Below, piece after piece: positions 8,579 to 17,763 of a stretch of DNA of 64,000 nt. Location: NCBI GenBank assembly GCA_036399015.1, contig DASWNW010000036.1:62001-126000 (forward strand). The letters run 5' to 3'. The stretch is from QHVT01 sp036399015 (GTDB lineage Bacteria > Acidobacteriota > Thermoanaerobaculia > Gp7-AA8). The notes below the pieces were generated by a model, which searched no databases, had not been told where the DNA came from, and saw only the letters and a program-made list of their open reading frames with translations. The translations under genes were made by a program, and so were the position numbers. Every line of letters starts with the position of its first letter. Position 1 is the stretch's first letter.

Positions 8579-11500
8579 ATGCTCGCCGAGCTCCTGCTGA
8601 AGTGGCCGCTCATCCGCCAGCTCCGCTACGGCAGCGACGGCACCGGTCCCGACGCGATGAGCGGGCGCACGATCGAGCTGCGCAAGAAGAACGACGGCGC
8701 GAAGGTCGCGCGCTCGATCTGCCCTTACTGCGGCGTCGGATGCGGGCAGCTCGTCTATCACCGCGACGACAAAGTCGTCAGCATCGAGGGTGATCCCGAG
8801 TCGCCGATCTCGCGCGGTCACCTCTGCCCGAAGGGGGCGGCCAGCCACGAGCTGGTCACCCATCCTGGCCGCGCCACCAAGGTGAAGTACCGCGCGCCCC
8901 GCTCGCGGACGTGGGTGGAGCTCGACCTCGAGCGCGCGGTGGACATGGTCGCGGAGCGCATCTGGGACTCCCGCAACCGGACCTTCGACGAAGAGCACAA
9001 CCACACCACCGGCATCGCCCATCTCGGCGGCGCGACGCTCGACATCGAAGAGAACTACCTCATCAAGAAACTCTTCACCGCCGGACTGGGGATGGTCTGC
9101 CTGAGCAATCAGGCGCGCATATGACACAGCTCCACGGTGCCCGGTCTGGGCACCTCGCTCGGCCGCGGCGGCGCCACCACCGCGCAGCAGGACCTCGCCA
9201 ACGCTGACGCGATCCTGATCATGGGCTCCTCCATGGCCGAGAACCATCCGGTCGGCTTCCAGTGGGTCATCGAGGCGCGCGAGAAGAACGGCGCGAAGAT
9301 CATCCACGTCGACCCCCGCTTCACCCGCACCTCGGCCATGGCCGACTACTGGCTGCCGCTCCGCGCCGGCAGCGACCTCATTTTCCTCGGCGCGATGATC
9401 CGCTACGTGCTCGAGGAGGAGCGCTACTTCCGCGATTACGTCGTCCCCTACACGAACGCGTCCGTCATCCTGCGCGACGACTTCGTCGACACCGAGGACC
9501 TCGGCGGGATCTTCTCGCCGGCGGAGACGTGGAAGTACGCGGGCGACGGCGAGCAGGGGGCATTCGACAGCGGCCATCGCGGCGAAGGGCAGGGCACCGC
9601 GCGCGTCACCGCCTACCCGCAACGCGACGACACGCTCCAGCATCCCCGCTGCGTCTTCCAGGTCATGCGCCGCCACTTCGCCCGCTACACGCCGGAGCTG
9701 GTCGAGCAGTCGTGCGGCATCCCCCGCGCGAAGTTCCTCGAGATCGCCGACGTCTTCACCAGCGCCTCAGGCCCCGAGAAGACCGCCGCGATCTGCTACG
9801 CCGTCGGCTGGACGCAGCACTCCACCGGCGTGCAGACCATCCGCGCCGCCGCCATGCTCCAGCTCCTCCTCGGCAACATCGGCCGCCCGGGCGGCGGGAT
9901 CATGGCGCTGCGCGGACACGCGTCGATCCAGGGCTCGACCGACATCCCCACGCTCTACGACGTCCTGCCGGGATACCTGCCGATGCCGAACGCGCACGAG
10001 CGCGACCTCGCGACGTACATCGAGACGAACCGCGCCGCGAAGGGCTGGTGGTACAACCTCGACAAGTACATCGTCTCACTGCTGAAGGCCTACTACGGCG
10101 ACGCCGCCACGAGCGAGAACGGCTTCGGCTTCGGCTTCCTCCCGCGCCTCACCGGCGACCACTCCTACTTCGGCTACTGGCTGGACATGGCCGACGGCAA
10201 GCTGGAAGGGCTGGTGGTGATGGGGCAGAACCCCGCCGTCGGCTCGCCCAACGCGAAGCTCGAACGCGCCGCGCTCGGGAAGCTGAAGTGGCTGGTCGTG
10301 CGCGAGCTCGTCGAGACCGAGACGGCGATGTTCTGGGAAGAGGCGCCCGACGACATCGAGACCGAGGTGTTCTTCTTCCCCGCGGCGTCGCACGTGGAGA
10401 AGGATGGGACCTTCACCAACACCCAGCGCCTCCTGCAGTGGCGCGAGAAGGCGGTCGAGCCGCCCGGCGACGCCCGCAGCGAGCTGCAGTTCATGGTCGC
10501 CCTCGGCCGGCGCCTCAAGGCGATGGCCACCGATGCGGCCCGCGACGCCGCGCTGCGCGCGCTCACCTGGGACTATGCCGATGAAGACGCGGAGGAAGTG
10601 CTGCGCGAGATCCACGGCGGTCCCGACGTGAAGCACTTCGGAGAGCTGAAGAACGACGGCAGCACCTACTGCGGCTGCTGGATCTACTCCGGCGTCTTCG
10701 ACGGGAAGAACAAGGCCAACGCGCGCGAGCCGGAGGGGCGCTACGGGCACGGCTGGGGCTACACCTGGCCGCTCGACCGCCGCATCCTGTACAACCGCGC
10801 GTCGGCGCGGCCGGACGGCAAGCCCTGGAGCGAGCGCAAGGCGCTGGTGTGGTGGGACGAGGCCAGCAAGGCCTGGATCGGCCACGACGTCGCCGACTTC
10901 ACGCGCGGCAAGGCGCCGGATTACGTCCCGCAACAGGACTCCGGCGGCGACGAGGCCATCCCCGGCAACGCGCCGTTCATCATGCATCCCGACGGTCTCG
11001 GCTGGCTGTGGGTGCCGTCGGGCCTGAAAGACGGTCCGCTGCCGACACACTACGAGCCGCTCGAGTCGAACGTGCGCAACCCGCTGTACGAGCAGCAGGC
11101 CAACCCCGCCGCGAACCGGATGGAGCGTCCCGACAACCCCTACGCGACGTCTCCGGACGCCCGCTTCCCATACGTGCTCACGACGTATCGATTAACGGAG
11201 CACCACACCGCCGGCGGCATGTCGCGCACGCTCTCGCACCTCGCCGAGCTGCAGCCGGAGCTCTTCACCGAGATCTCCCCCGAGCTGGCGCGGGAGGCGG
11301 GCGTCGCGAACGGCGAGTTCGTGCGCATCACCACCGCCCGCGGCTCGATCCGCGCGCGGGCGCTCGTCACCACCCGCATGCCCTCGCTCGACATCGACGG
11401 CCGCCGCGTCCACCAGGTCGGCCTCCCGTACCACTGGGGCGACCGCGGCCTCGTCACCGGCGACGTCGTCAACGACCTCCTCGCCATCTCCGAGGAGCCG

Positions 11501-11623
11501 AACGTGAAGATCTTCGAATCGAAGGGCCTGACGTGCAACCTGCAGCGGGAGGAGGGGCAGAGTCGCAAAGTCGCAGAGTCTCAAAGTCTCAAAGACGCAG
11601 CGGACACCCCTGTAAGACTGTGA
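8579..11623 (+). CDS. fdhA: Selenocysteine-containing formate dehydrogenase, catalytic subunit
   Basis: One 1014-residue molybdopterin oxidoreductase read through an in-frame TGA at 9122-9124 (residue 182). The codons before it encode GMVCLSNQARI and those after it HSSTVPGLGTSLGRGG. In selenocysteine formate dehydrogenases (FdnG/FdoG) the same NQAR-x-U-H context surrounds the active-site selenocysteine. A SECIS hairpin follows at once (9136-9154). The N-terminal [4Fe-4S] ligands are C48, C51, C55 and C83 (CPYCGVGCG then HLCPKG). AENHPVGFQWV and the C-terminal molybdopterin-dinucleotide domain follow. No twin-arginine signal is present, unlike E. coli FdnG, so the subunit may stay in the cytoplasm. 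The final 20 or so residues are encoded by a repeat spacer and are probably not functional. It oxidises formate to CO2 with electrons going to FdhB and the NrfD-like subunit. SelA/B/C/D must be encoded elsewhere. Confidence 0.93.
9122..9154 (+). promoter_or_regulatory. Bacterial SECIS element with its UGA codon
   Basis: UGA at 9122-9124, an 11-base spacer, then a perfect 7-bp stem GGTGCCC (9136-9142) and GGGCACC (9148-9154) closing the loop GGTCT (9143-9147). The E. coli fdhF SECIS has the same 11-base distance and the same GGUCU apical loop, which SelB recognises. This decides that the TGA is selenocysteine and not a stop or frameshift. Confidence 0.93.
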
Positions 11624-11668
11624 GACTGTAAGACTCTCTGAGACTCTGAGACTCTGCGACTCTGAGAC
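11562..11668. repeat. Inverted heptamer-like repeat between fdhA and fdhB
   Basis: The left arm 11562-11594 (units like AGTCTCA and AGTCGCA) is complementary to the right arm 11636-11668 (units like GAGACTCT) at 29 of 33 positions. The 41-base centre holds more of the same units. The left arm lies inside the end of fdhA and the right arm ends just before the fdhB start, so the fdhB ribosome binding region lies in or beside the hairpin. Confidence 0.8.
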
Positions 11669-11675
11669 TACGCAA

Positions 11676-12458
11676 ATGACTGTCACGACCGGCTTCTTCA
11701 CCGACTCCACCCTCTGCATCGGCTGCAAGGCGTGCGAGGTGGCGTGCAAGGAGTGGAACGACGTCCCGGCGGACGGATTCGCGCTCTCCGGGAACTCTTA
11801 CGACAACACCAACGCCCTCGGCCACTCCACCTGGCGGCACGTCAAGTTCGTGGAAGGGGAGACGTCGATCGGCGCCGGCGGGATGATGCCGGAGCTGATG
11901 TCGTGGGCCTTCTCCTCCGACGTCTGCAAGCACTGCCACAACGCCGGCTGCCTCGAGTCGTGCCCCACCGGCTCGATCGTGCGCACCGAGTTCGGCGGCG
12001 TCTACGTCCAGCCCGACATCTGCAACGGCTGCGGCTACTGCGTCGTGAGCTGCCCCTTCGGCGTCATCGACCGCCGCCCGACCGACGGCCGTGCCTTCAA
12101 ATGCACCTTCTGCTACGACCGGCAGAAGGAAGGCGACACGCCCGCCTGCGCGAAAGCCTGTCCCACCGGCTCCATTCTCTTCGGCGACCTCGAACAGCTC
12201 GAGCGCGTCGCCGACGACCGCATCGCCAAACTCCACGCCGCCGGCATGACCGACGCGACCCTCTGGAACCCGAAAGAGACCAGCGTCGGCGGCACCCACG
12301 CCTTCTTCCTCGTGCGCGGCGACCCCGCGCAGTACAACCTCCCGGCGAAGCCGGAGGTGCCGACCACGGCGCTGAAGCCGGCGTGGACCGCCGCGGCAGC
12401 GGCGGCGGGCGTGATCTTCGGGGGAGCGTTGCTTGCGTTTGGGATGAGCAAGAGATGA
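11676..12458 (+). CDS. fdhB: Formate dehydrogenase iron-sulfur (beta) subunit
   Basis: A 260-residue ferredoxin-like electron-transfer subunit of the FdnH/HybA type. Four Cys clusters are visible: CIGCKACEVAC, CKHCHNAGCLESC, CNGCGYCVVSC and CTFC...CAKAC. Together they can hold four [4Fe-4S] clusters. Near the C-terminus is one hydrophobic helix (TAAAAAAGVIFGGALLAFGM) that can anchor it in the membrane, as in FdnH. It carries electrons from the selenoenzyme to the NrfD-like subunit encoded next. No normal Shine-Dalgarno sequence precedes the ATG because the spacer is repeat DNA; translation may be coupled to fdhA. Confidence 0.92.
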   Translation: MTVTTGFFTDSTLCIGCKACEVACKEWNDVPADGFALSGNSYDNTNALGHSTWRHVKFVEGETSIGAGGMMPELMSWAFSSDVCKHCHNAGCLESCPTGSIVRTEFGGVYVQPDICNGCGYCVVSCPFGVIDRRPTDGRAFKCTFCYDRQKEGDTPACAKACPTGSILFGDLEQLERVADDRIAKLHAAGMTDATLWNPKETSVGGTHAFFLVRGDPAQYNLPAKPEVPTTALKPAWTAAAAAAGVIFGGALLAFGMSKR

Positions 12459-12560
12459 ACGAAGAATTTCGAATGAAGAATGAAGAATGAAGAATGAAGA
12501 ATGAAGAGTTGAGAATGAGCTCGTTCCCCCTTCTTCATTCTTCATTCGAAATTCTTCATT
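12458..12560. repeat. Long inverted repeat between fdhB and the NrfD-like gene
   Basis: The left arm 12458-12487 and right arm 12531-12560 are complementary at 29 of 30 positions. Both are built of GAATGAA-type heptamers around TTTCGAA. The 43-base centre continues the GAATGAA repeats, then changes. The left arm starts in the fdhB stop codon and the right arm ends 13 bases before the next ATG, so the whole spacer is a hairpin. It is AT-rich, unlike the flanking genes. Confidence 0.85.
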
Positions 12561-12573
12561 CAACGCTCTCGCA

Positions 12574-13362
12574 ATGACGACCTACTACGACCTCCCCCTC
12601 CTCAAGCCCCCCGTCTGGACCTGGGAGGTCCCGGTCTACTTTTTCATCGGCGGCGCCGCCGGTGCCGCGTCGGTCCTCGGCGCGGCCGCGCAGCTCACCG
12701 GGAACGACGAAAAGCTCGTGAACGACGCCCGCTGGATCGCGCTCATCGGCGCGACCGCCAGCGCCCCCTTGCTCATCTCCGACCTCGGGCGGCCGGAGCG
12801 GTTTCTGAACATGCTGCGCGTCTTCAAGCCGCAGTCGCCGATGTCGGTCGGCGTCTGGACGCTGGCCCTCTTCGGCGGCGCGAGCGCCGGCGCCGCGCTC
12901 CTGCCGTGGAAGCCGGTCCGCAACGTCTCCGCCCTCGGCGCCGCCGCCACCGGCCTGGTCATGGCCACCTACACCGGCGTCCTCCTCGGCGTCACCGCGA
13001 TCCCGCTCTGGAAAGAGCACGCGCACTTTCTGCCGGTCCACTTCGGCGCCTCCGCGCTCGGCTCCGCCGTCTCGCTCATGGAACTGCGCGGACACCGCAA
13101 CGGCGCCCTCCGCTCCCTCGGCATCGCCGCCGCCACGTTCGAATCGGCGGCCGACATTGCGCTCGAGCAGAAACCGCCGCTGATGAAGATCGCCGGCGCC
13201 CTCTCCGGCCCCGTCCCCTTCTTCCTCCGCCTCTTCGGCAAGCGCAAGACCGCCGCCGCGGCGACGCTCCTCGGCTCCCTCCTCACCCGCATCGCCTGGG
13301 TCGAAGCCGGCAAGGCGAGCGCGAGCGATGCTCACATTGCGCTCCACGGCCAGCGCGCGTAA
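12574..13362 (+). CDS. NrfD/PsrC-like membrane subunit of formate dehydrogenase
   Basis: A 262-residue polytopic membrane protein of the NrfD family. It opens WTWEVPVYFFIGGAAGAASV, the usual first helix of NrfD proteins, and contains SDLGRPERFLNMLRVFKPQSPMSVGVW, a strongly conserved block in that family. Several further helices follow. NrfD subunits pass electrons from an iron-sulfur partner to quinone. Its position third in the fdh operon says it is the membrane module for this formate dehydrogenase, replacing the cytochrome b subunit (FdnI) of enterobacteria. The protein is somewhat shorter than typical NrfD proteins (about 300-400 residues). Confidence 0.88.
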   Translation: MTTYYDLPLLKPPVWTWEVPVYFFIGGAAGAASVLGAAAQLTGNDEKLVNDARWIALIGATASAPLLISDLGRPERFLNMLRVFKPQSPMSVGVWTLALFGGASAGAALLPWKPVRNVSALGAAATGLVMATYTGVLLGVTAIPLWKEHAHFLPVHFGASALGSAVSLMELRGHRNGALRSLGIAAATFESAADIALEQKPPLMKIAGALSGPVPFFLRLFGKRKTAAAATLLGSLLTRIAWVEAGKASASDAHIALHGQRA

Positions 13363-13419
13363 ACTGGCCGTACATCCTTCACAAATCGCCGTCCTAACCC
13401 GGCCAACCGGAGAAGCTCC

Positions 13420-16400
13420 ATGTCTTTACCGCGCGAAGTGCATGAGGTGCTCGAGCAGGAGTACGTGTCGATGTACGGTCCGCTGCCGGCCATCGAGGCC
13501 CGCTACCGGAAGGACCAGATCGCCGACGCGCGCTGGGCGCGGTCGATCCTCCGCACCTGTGACCTCGCCTACGACGAGCTCGAGGACGACGTCCTCCTCG
13601 ACAAGCTGAACTCGTACGTCAAGACGCGTCCGCCGATCGAGCTCCTGCAGTCGCCGGCGATCACCAGCTCCGGCCGCGCACTCCTCGAGCAGTACAACCT
13701 GATGAATGACGCCATCACGGAGGAGGGGGAGCTGGAGGCGCTGAACCGGAGGATCGTCGACGATGCGTTCAGCGGTGCCGTCAAGCCGCTGCGAGACGTC
13801 CGCCTGAAGAACGTGTACGACGCGCTGCATCTCGCCGCGAACCGCGAAGACGATCCGCGCCCCCGCACCGCGCTCTGCATCTCCGGCGGCGGCATCCGCA
13901 GCGCGACCTTCGCGCTCGGCGTCGTGCAGGGGTTGGCCAGCGCGAAGATCCTCGACAAGTTCGACTACATCTCCACCGTCTCCGGCGGCGGCTACATCGG
14001 GAGCTGGCTCTCGTCTTGGGCGCGGCGGAACGGGCAGGGGATGAGCGGCGTGCAACGCGAGCTGGCGCGCACCGACACCGGCGTCGGCGGCACCCGTCCC
14101 GCCGCCGACGAGACCAACGTCGCCACACGCCTCGAGGAGCTCCCGGGAAAGATCGACCCCGAGCCGAAGCCGGTTCGCCACCTCCGCGAGTACAGCAACT
14201 ACCTCAGCCCCCGTCTGGGCCTGCTTTCCGGCGACACCTGGACCATGGGCGCGCTCTACGTCCGCAACGTCCTCCTCAATCTGCTCGTGCTGGTGCCGAT
14301 CCTCGCGGCCGTGCTCGCGCTGCCGCGCCTGTTCGCCTACCTCGCCGCCGAGACCGCCGGCGTGCTGGACGTCGGCTACGCGTGGGCGACGGTGGCCTGC
14401 CTGACGTGGGCCTTCGGGTACGTCGGCTTCAAGCGTCCCGTCGACGGCGCGTTACCGTCGAAGAAACTGACCAACCTCGGCGCCGACGCGTCGTATCTCG
14501 TCGGCTGCGCGCTGCCGCTCACGCTCGCGAGCGTGTGCATCTCCCTCTTCTGGGCAGACGTGAACGCGGGGCGTGAGAAGCTCGACCAGAAGGCGGTCGT
14601 CGCCGCCGGCATCTGCGCGCTGCTGGCGATGACGGTCGTGCCGTTCGTCATCTACTACATTCGTGCGGCGCGCGCGTTCCTGAAGTCGTCGCGTACCGAG
14701 CACGCCAGCTTCAGCTCGCAGTTCATGCACCTGGCCATCAAGGGCCTCCAGGAGATGGTCGGCACCGTCGCCGGTCTTGCCACCGCGGTGTTGCTGTTCG
14801 TCCTGCTGGCGCTGAAGATCTTCCCGCATCCGATGCAGTCGCTCTGGCCGCTCATGGCGCAGGCGCACCAGCCGCCCGCGCTGCGCTCGCTGTCGATGGT
14901 CCCGCTTTCGGCGCTCTACATCTGCTTCGCCGTCCCGGCGGTCATGCTGATCTTCTTCATTCAGGCGACCATCTTCGTCGGCATCTCCAGCCACCGCAAC
15001 GAAGACTACGACCGCGAATGGTGGGGCCGCGCCGGCGCGTGGGGGTTGGTCATCGCCGCGGCGTGGGTGGTTCTCTGCGGCATCGCCCTGTTCGGACCGG
15101 TGGCCATTTACCACGCCCCGATCCTCCTCTCGTCGATCGGCGGCATCGCCGGCGTCGCCGCGGCAGTGCTCGGGTTCAGCGCGAAAACGCCGGCGAACAA
15201 GCGTGAGAAGGAACAGGCCACCGGCGTCGCCGGGAAGGTCGGCAACCTGGGGCTGACGTTCGCGGTCCCCCTCTTCGTGGTCCTGCTCCTCTCCGCCATC
15301 TCCCTCGGCACGACGTGGCTGACGTACCAGGTGCGGCCGATGGTCACCGGCGAGCCGAAGATCGAATGGTCCAAGTACGCGCAGCAGGCGCACCGCTCGT
15401 CGCAGCTCGAGGTGAAGACGGTACTGCCTGAGAAGCTGTCCGACGAGACCCCCGCCCTTCGCCGTGCCAGACAGGCAGCCGGGCTCGAGCCGACCGTTAC
15501 CACCGAGATCGTCGACCGTTCCCCGGTTGAGGCGCGCGTCTCGCTGCCGCTCATCCAGTCGCTCGAGCACCTGCGTACCGTCCGGAACACGCAGGTATGG
15601 GAGCTCTGCGCGCTCGGGATGATCGCGGCGCTGGCGTGGGCGCTCTCCACGTTCGTCGGCGTCAACAAGTTCTCGATGCACGCCTTGTATCGGAACCGCC
15701 TGATCCGCGCCTACCTGGGCGCCGCGCGTTACACGCGCAATCCGCATCCCTTCACCGGGTTCGACGAGAAGGACAACCTGGCCATGCACCAGCTCCGGCC
15801 GGAACTGCTCTGGCCGTCCAGCGTCATCGACCCGAAACAGCTCATTGACGCGCTGCGCGAGGCCTCCACGAACGGCGTCGGCGACCTGCAGGGCCTGCTC
15901 CTGCAGCGGCGCATCCTGGCCGGACACATCTGGGCGCGTTTCTACAGCAAGACACGCATGCAGATCGGCGACCGTGTCACCGCCGGCATGATCGACGCCG
16001 TGGTGCAGAACCTCAACGTGCTGATCGCCAGCGAGTCGACGCGCTTCGAGGACGTGCCGAACCTCAAGCTTCCGGAGAACTTCTGGGCCACACCCCGGAA
16101 GGATGAGGACGGGAAGCCGCTGCCGCTCGTGAAGTACCCGGTCGTGATGCGCAACCGCGCCGTCCTCGACTACTGCTTCCAGGGCATCATCACCCCGATG
16201 CCGCTGCCGGCCGAGGAGGCAAAGCGGGAGGATGCGCTGACCAGCGCGCGCCGGCCGCCGCTTCACGTCGTGAACATCGCCTTGAATCTCATCAGCGGCG
16301 AAAAGCTCGCCTGGCAGCAGCGGAAGGCCGAGTCGTTCACCTGCTCCGCGTACCAGTCGGGCAGCATGTACCTCGGCTACCGGCCGTCCCACGAATACGG

Positions 16401-17280
16401 CGCGCAGGACGGCATCTCCCTCGGCACCGCGGTCACGATTTCCGGCGCCGCCGCGAGCCCGAACATGGGTTATCACTCGTCACCGGCGCTGGCGTTCCTG
16501 CTCACGCTCTTCAACATTCGACTGGGGTGGTGGCTCGGCAACCCCGGCCCGGTCGGCCAGAAGGTGTACCGCAAAGCACATCCCAACTCGAACCTCGCCC
16601 CGATGATCGCCGAGGCGACCGGGCGGACGAACGACAGCTACGACTGGGTCTATCTCTCCGACGGCGGGCATTTCGAGAACCTCGGCCTCTACGAGATGGT
16701 CCTGCGCCGCAACCACTACATCGTGCTCAGCGACGCCGGCGCGGATCCCGAGTTCGAGTTCGAGGACCTCGGCAACGCCATCCGGAAGATCCGCACCGAC
16801 CTCGGCGTGCCGATCGACATCGAGCACATGTTCATGTTCCCCCGCTCGGCGGACGGGCAGGACAACGAGGGCCGCTACGTCGCCACCGCCACCATCCGCT
16901 ACGCCGCCGTCGACGGCGATCAGGCGAAGAACGGGAAGCTGATCTACATCAAGCCCGGCGTCTACGACAAGAACCGCTACTTCCCGCGCGATGTCTACAA
17001 CTACGCCCAGGCGTGCGCCGACTTCCCGCACGAGCCGACCAGCGACCAGTTCTTCAGCGAGTCGCAGTTCGAGAGCTACCGCGCGCTCGGACGGCACGCG
17101 GTGAACGAGATCTGCTGCAACTACACCGATCCGCGTCCGCCGGAGGCGAAGATGCCCATCGCCAAGCAGTTCGAGTCGGTGGCGGAGTTCGCGGAGTTCG
17201 TCTCCGCGCGCGCGGAACAGACCCCCCGCGTCGCGCCGGACGAGCGCATCGCCGCCGCCATTCTTCAGCTCAAGGCGTGA
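13420..17280 (+). CDS. Large multi-pass membrane protein with a patatin-like phospholipase domain
   Basis: A 1286-residue protein. The patatin oxyanion motif GGGIRS (156-161) is followed by STVSGGGYIG, where Ser188 is the likely nucleophile; the usual GxSxG has Thr in place of the first Gly. The catalytic Asp is in LSDGGHFENLG near residue 1083, so the two catalytic parts are separated by about 900 residues. Between them lie at least eight hydrophobic helices (about 285-780). Patatins are Ser/Asp lipid acyl hydrolases; the split by a membrane domain suggests action on membrane lipid or at the membrane surface. It lies 57 bases after the formate dehydrogenase operon with no clear terminator between, but a functional link is not evident. 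Confidence 0.85.
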   Translation: MSLPREVHEVLEQEYVSMYGPLPAIEARYRKDQIADARWARSILRTCDLAYDELEDDVLLDKLNSYVKTRPPIELLQSPAITSSGRALLEQYNLMNDAITEEGELEALNRRIVDDAFSGAVKPLRDVRLKNVYDALHLAANREDDPRPRTALCISGGGIRSATFALGVVQGLASAKILDKFDYISTVSGGGYIGSWLSSWARRNGQGMSGVQRELARTDTGVGGTRPAADETNVATRLEELPGKIDPEPKPVRHLREYSNYLSPRLGLLSGDTWTMGALYVRNVLLNLLVLVPILAAVLALPRLFAYLAAETAGVLDVGYAWATVACLTWAFGYVGFKRPVDGALPSKKLTNLGADASYLVGCALPLTLASVCISLFWADVNAGREKLDQKAVVAAGICALLAMTVVPFVIYYIRAARAFLKSSRTEHASFSSQFMHLAIKGLQEMVGTVAGLATAVLLFVLLALKIFPHPMQSLWPLMAQAHQPPALRSLSMVPLSALYICFAVPAVMLIFFIQATIFVGISSHRNEDYDREWWGRAGAWGLVIAAAWVVLCGIALFGPVAIYHAPILLSSIGGIAGVAAAVLGFSAKTPANKREKEQATGVAGKVGNLGLTFAVPLFVVLLLSAISLGTTWLTYQVRPMVTGEPKIEWSKYAQQAHRSSQLEVKTVLPEKLSDETPALRRARQAAGLEPTVTTEIVDRSPVEARVSLPLIQSLEHLRTVRNTQVWELCALGMIAALAWALSTFVGVNKFSMHALYRNRLIRAYLGAARYTRNPHPFTGFDEKDNLAMHQLRPELLWPSSVIDPKQLIDALREASTNGVGDLQGLLLQRRILAGHIWARFYSKTRMQIGDRVTAGMIDAVVQNLNVLIASESTRFEDVPNLKLPENFWATPRKDEDGKPLPLVKYPVVMRNRAVLDYCFQGIITPMPLPAEEAKREDALTSARRPPLHVVNIALNLISGEKLAWQQRKAESFTCSAYQSGSMYLGYRPSHEYGAQDGISLGTAVTISGAAASPNMGYHSSPALAFLLTLFNIRLGWWLGNPGPVGQKVYRKAHPNSNLAPMIAEATGRTNDSYDWVYLSDGGHFENLGLYEMVLRRNHYIVLSDAGADPEFEFEDLGNAIRKIRTDLGVPIDIEHMFMFPRSADGQDNEGRYVATATIRYAAVDGDQAKNGKLIYIKPGVYDKNRYFPRDVYNYAQACADFPHEPTSDQFFSESQFESYRALGRHAVNEICCNYTDPRPPEAKMPIAKQFESVAEFAEFVSARAEQTPRVAPDERIAAAILQLKA

Positions 17281-17734
17281 CGCAGCGCGTATTCGACATC
17301 CGGTCTGGCAGCGACTGCCGTGAAGGCAGCGCTGCCAGCGCCAGGGCCAGGCCGCCGGTGGCCAGCGACAGGTAAAGCGCCGCCCAGCGCGTCGAGGCGT
17401 CGCGCAGCGACATCGCCTTGTCGCCGCACGGCACCACCCGCACGTCGAAGATCGCGCCGCCGATCGTCTTCCCCCAGAGCATCCAGGTGCAGACGAAGTA
17501 GTAGTACGACACCAGCACCGTGAAGCCCGCCAGCGCGGCGACGTGCGTCCAGTCGTACGGCTGCGGCAGGAGCGGCGAGAGCGCCAGCACCAGCGCCGCG
17601 AAGAGCGACAGGTCGGTCAGCAGCGCCAGCAGCCGCTTGCCTCGCGGCGCATGGTCGGAGAGGGGAGGGGGCGGTGCGGCGTCCTCGATTCCCCCAAGCG
17701 GGACCGCTTCGAGCTCCATCTCGTCGAACCGCAT
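17270..17734 (-). CDS. RDD-family membrane protein
   Basis: A 154-residue protein with a Pro-rich cytoplasmic start, then the RDD hallmarks. These are an Arg in the first helix (GKRLLALLTDLSLFAALVLA), an Asp in the same helix, and a Gly-Lys-Thr-Gly-Gly segment (WGKTIGGAIFDVRVV) before a conserved Val-Arg-Val strand. Three hydrophobic helices are present. RDD proteins are poorly understood; some are linked to ion or amphiphile transport. The ATG at 17734 is preferred over a GTG at 17740 because GGGAGG lies eight bases ahead of it. The stop overlaps the 3' end of the convergent patatin gene by 11 bases. Confidence 0.75.
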   Translation of the reverse strand: MRFDEMELEAVPLGGIEDAAPPPPLSDHAPRGKRLLALLTDLSLFAALVLALSPLLPQPYDWTHVAALAGFTVLVSYYYFVCTWMLWGKTIGGAIFDVRVVPCGDKAMSLRDASTRWAALYLSLATGGLALALAALPSRQSLPDRMSNTRCVTP

Positions 17735-17763
17735 CGTCACACCCTCCCAGCACGCGCCCGGCG

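Noticed and set aside
9113..9140. Frameshift or nonsense mutation splitting fdhA
   Set aside because: The frame does not change across the TGA, the position is the known selenocysteine site and a perfect SECIS follows.
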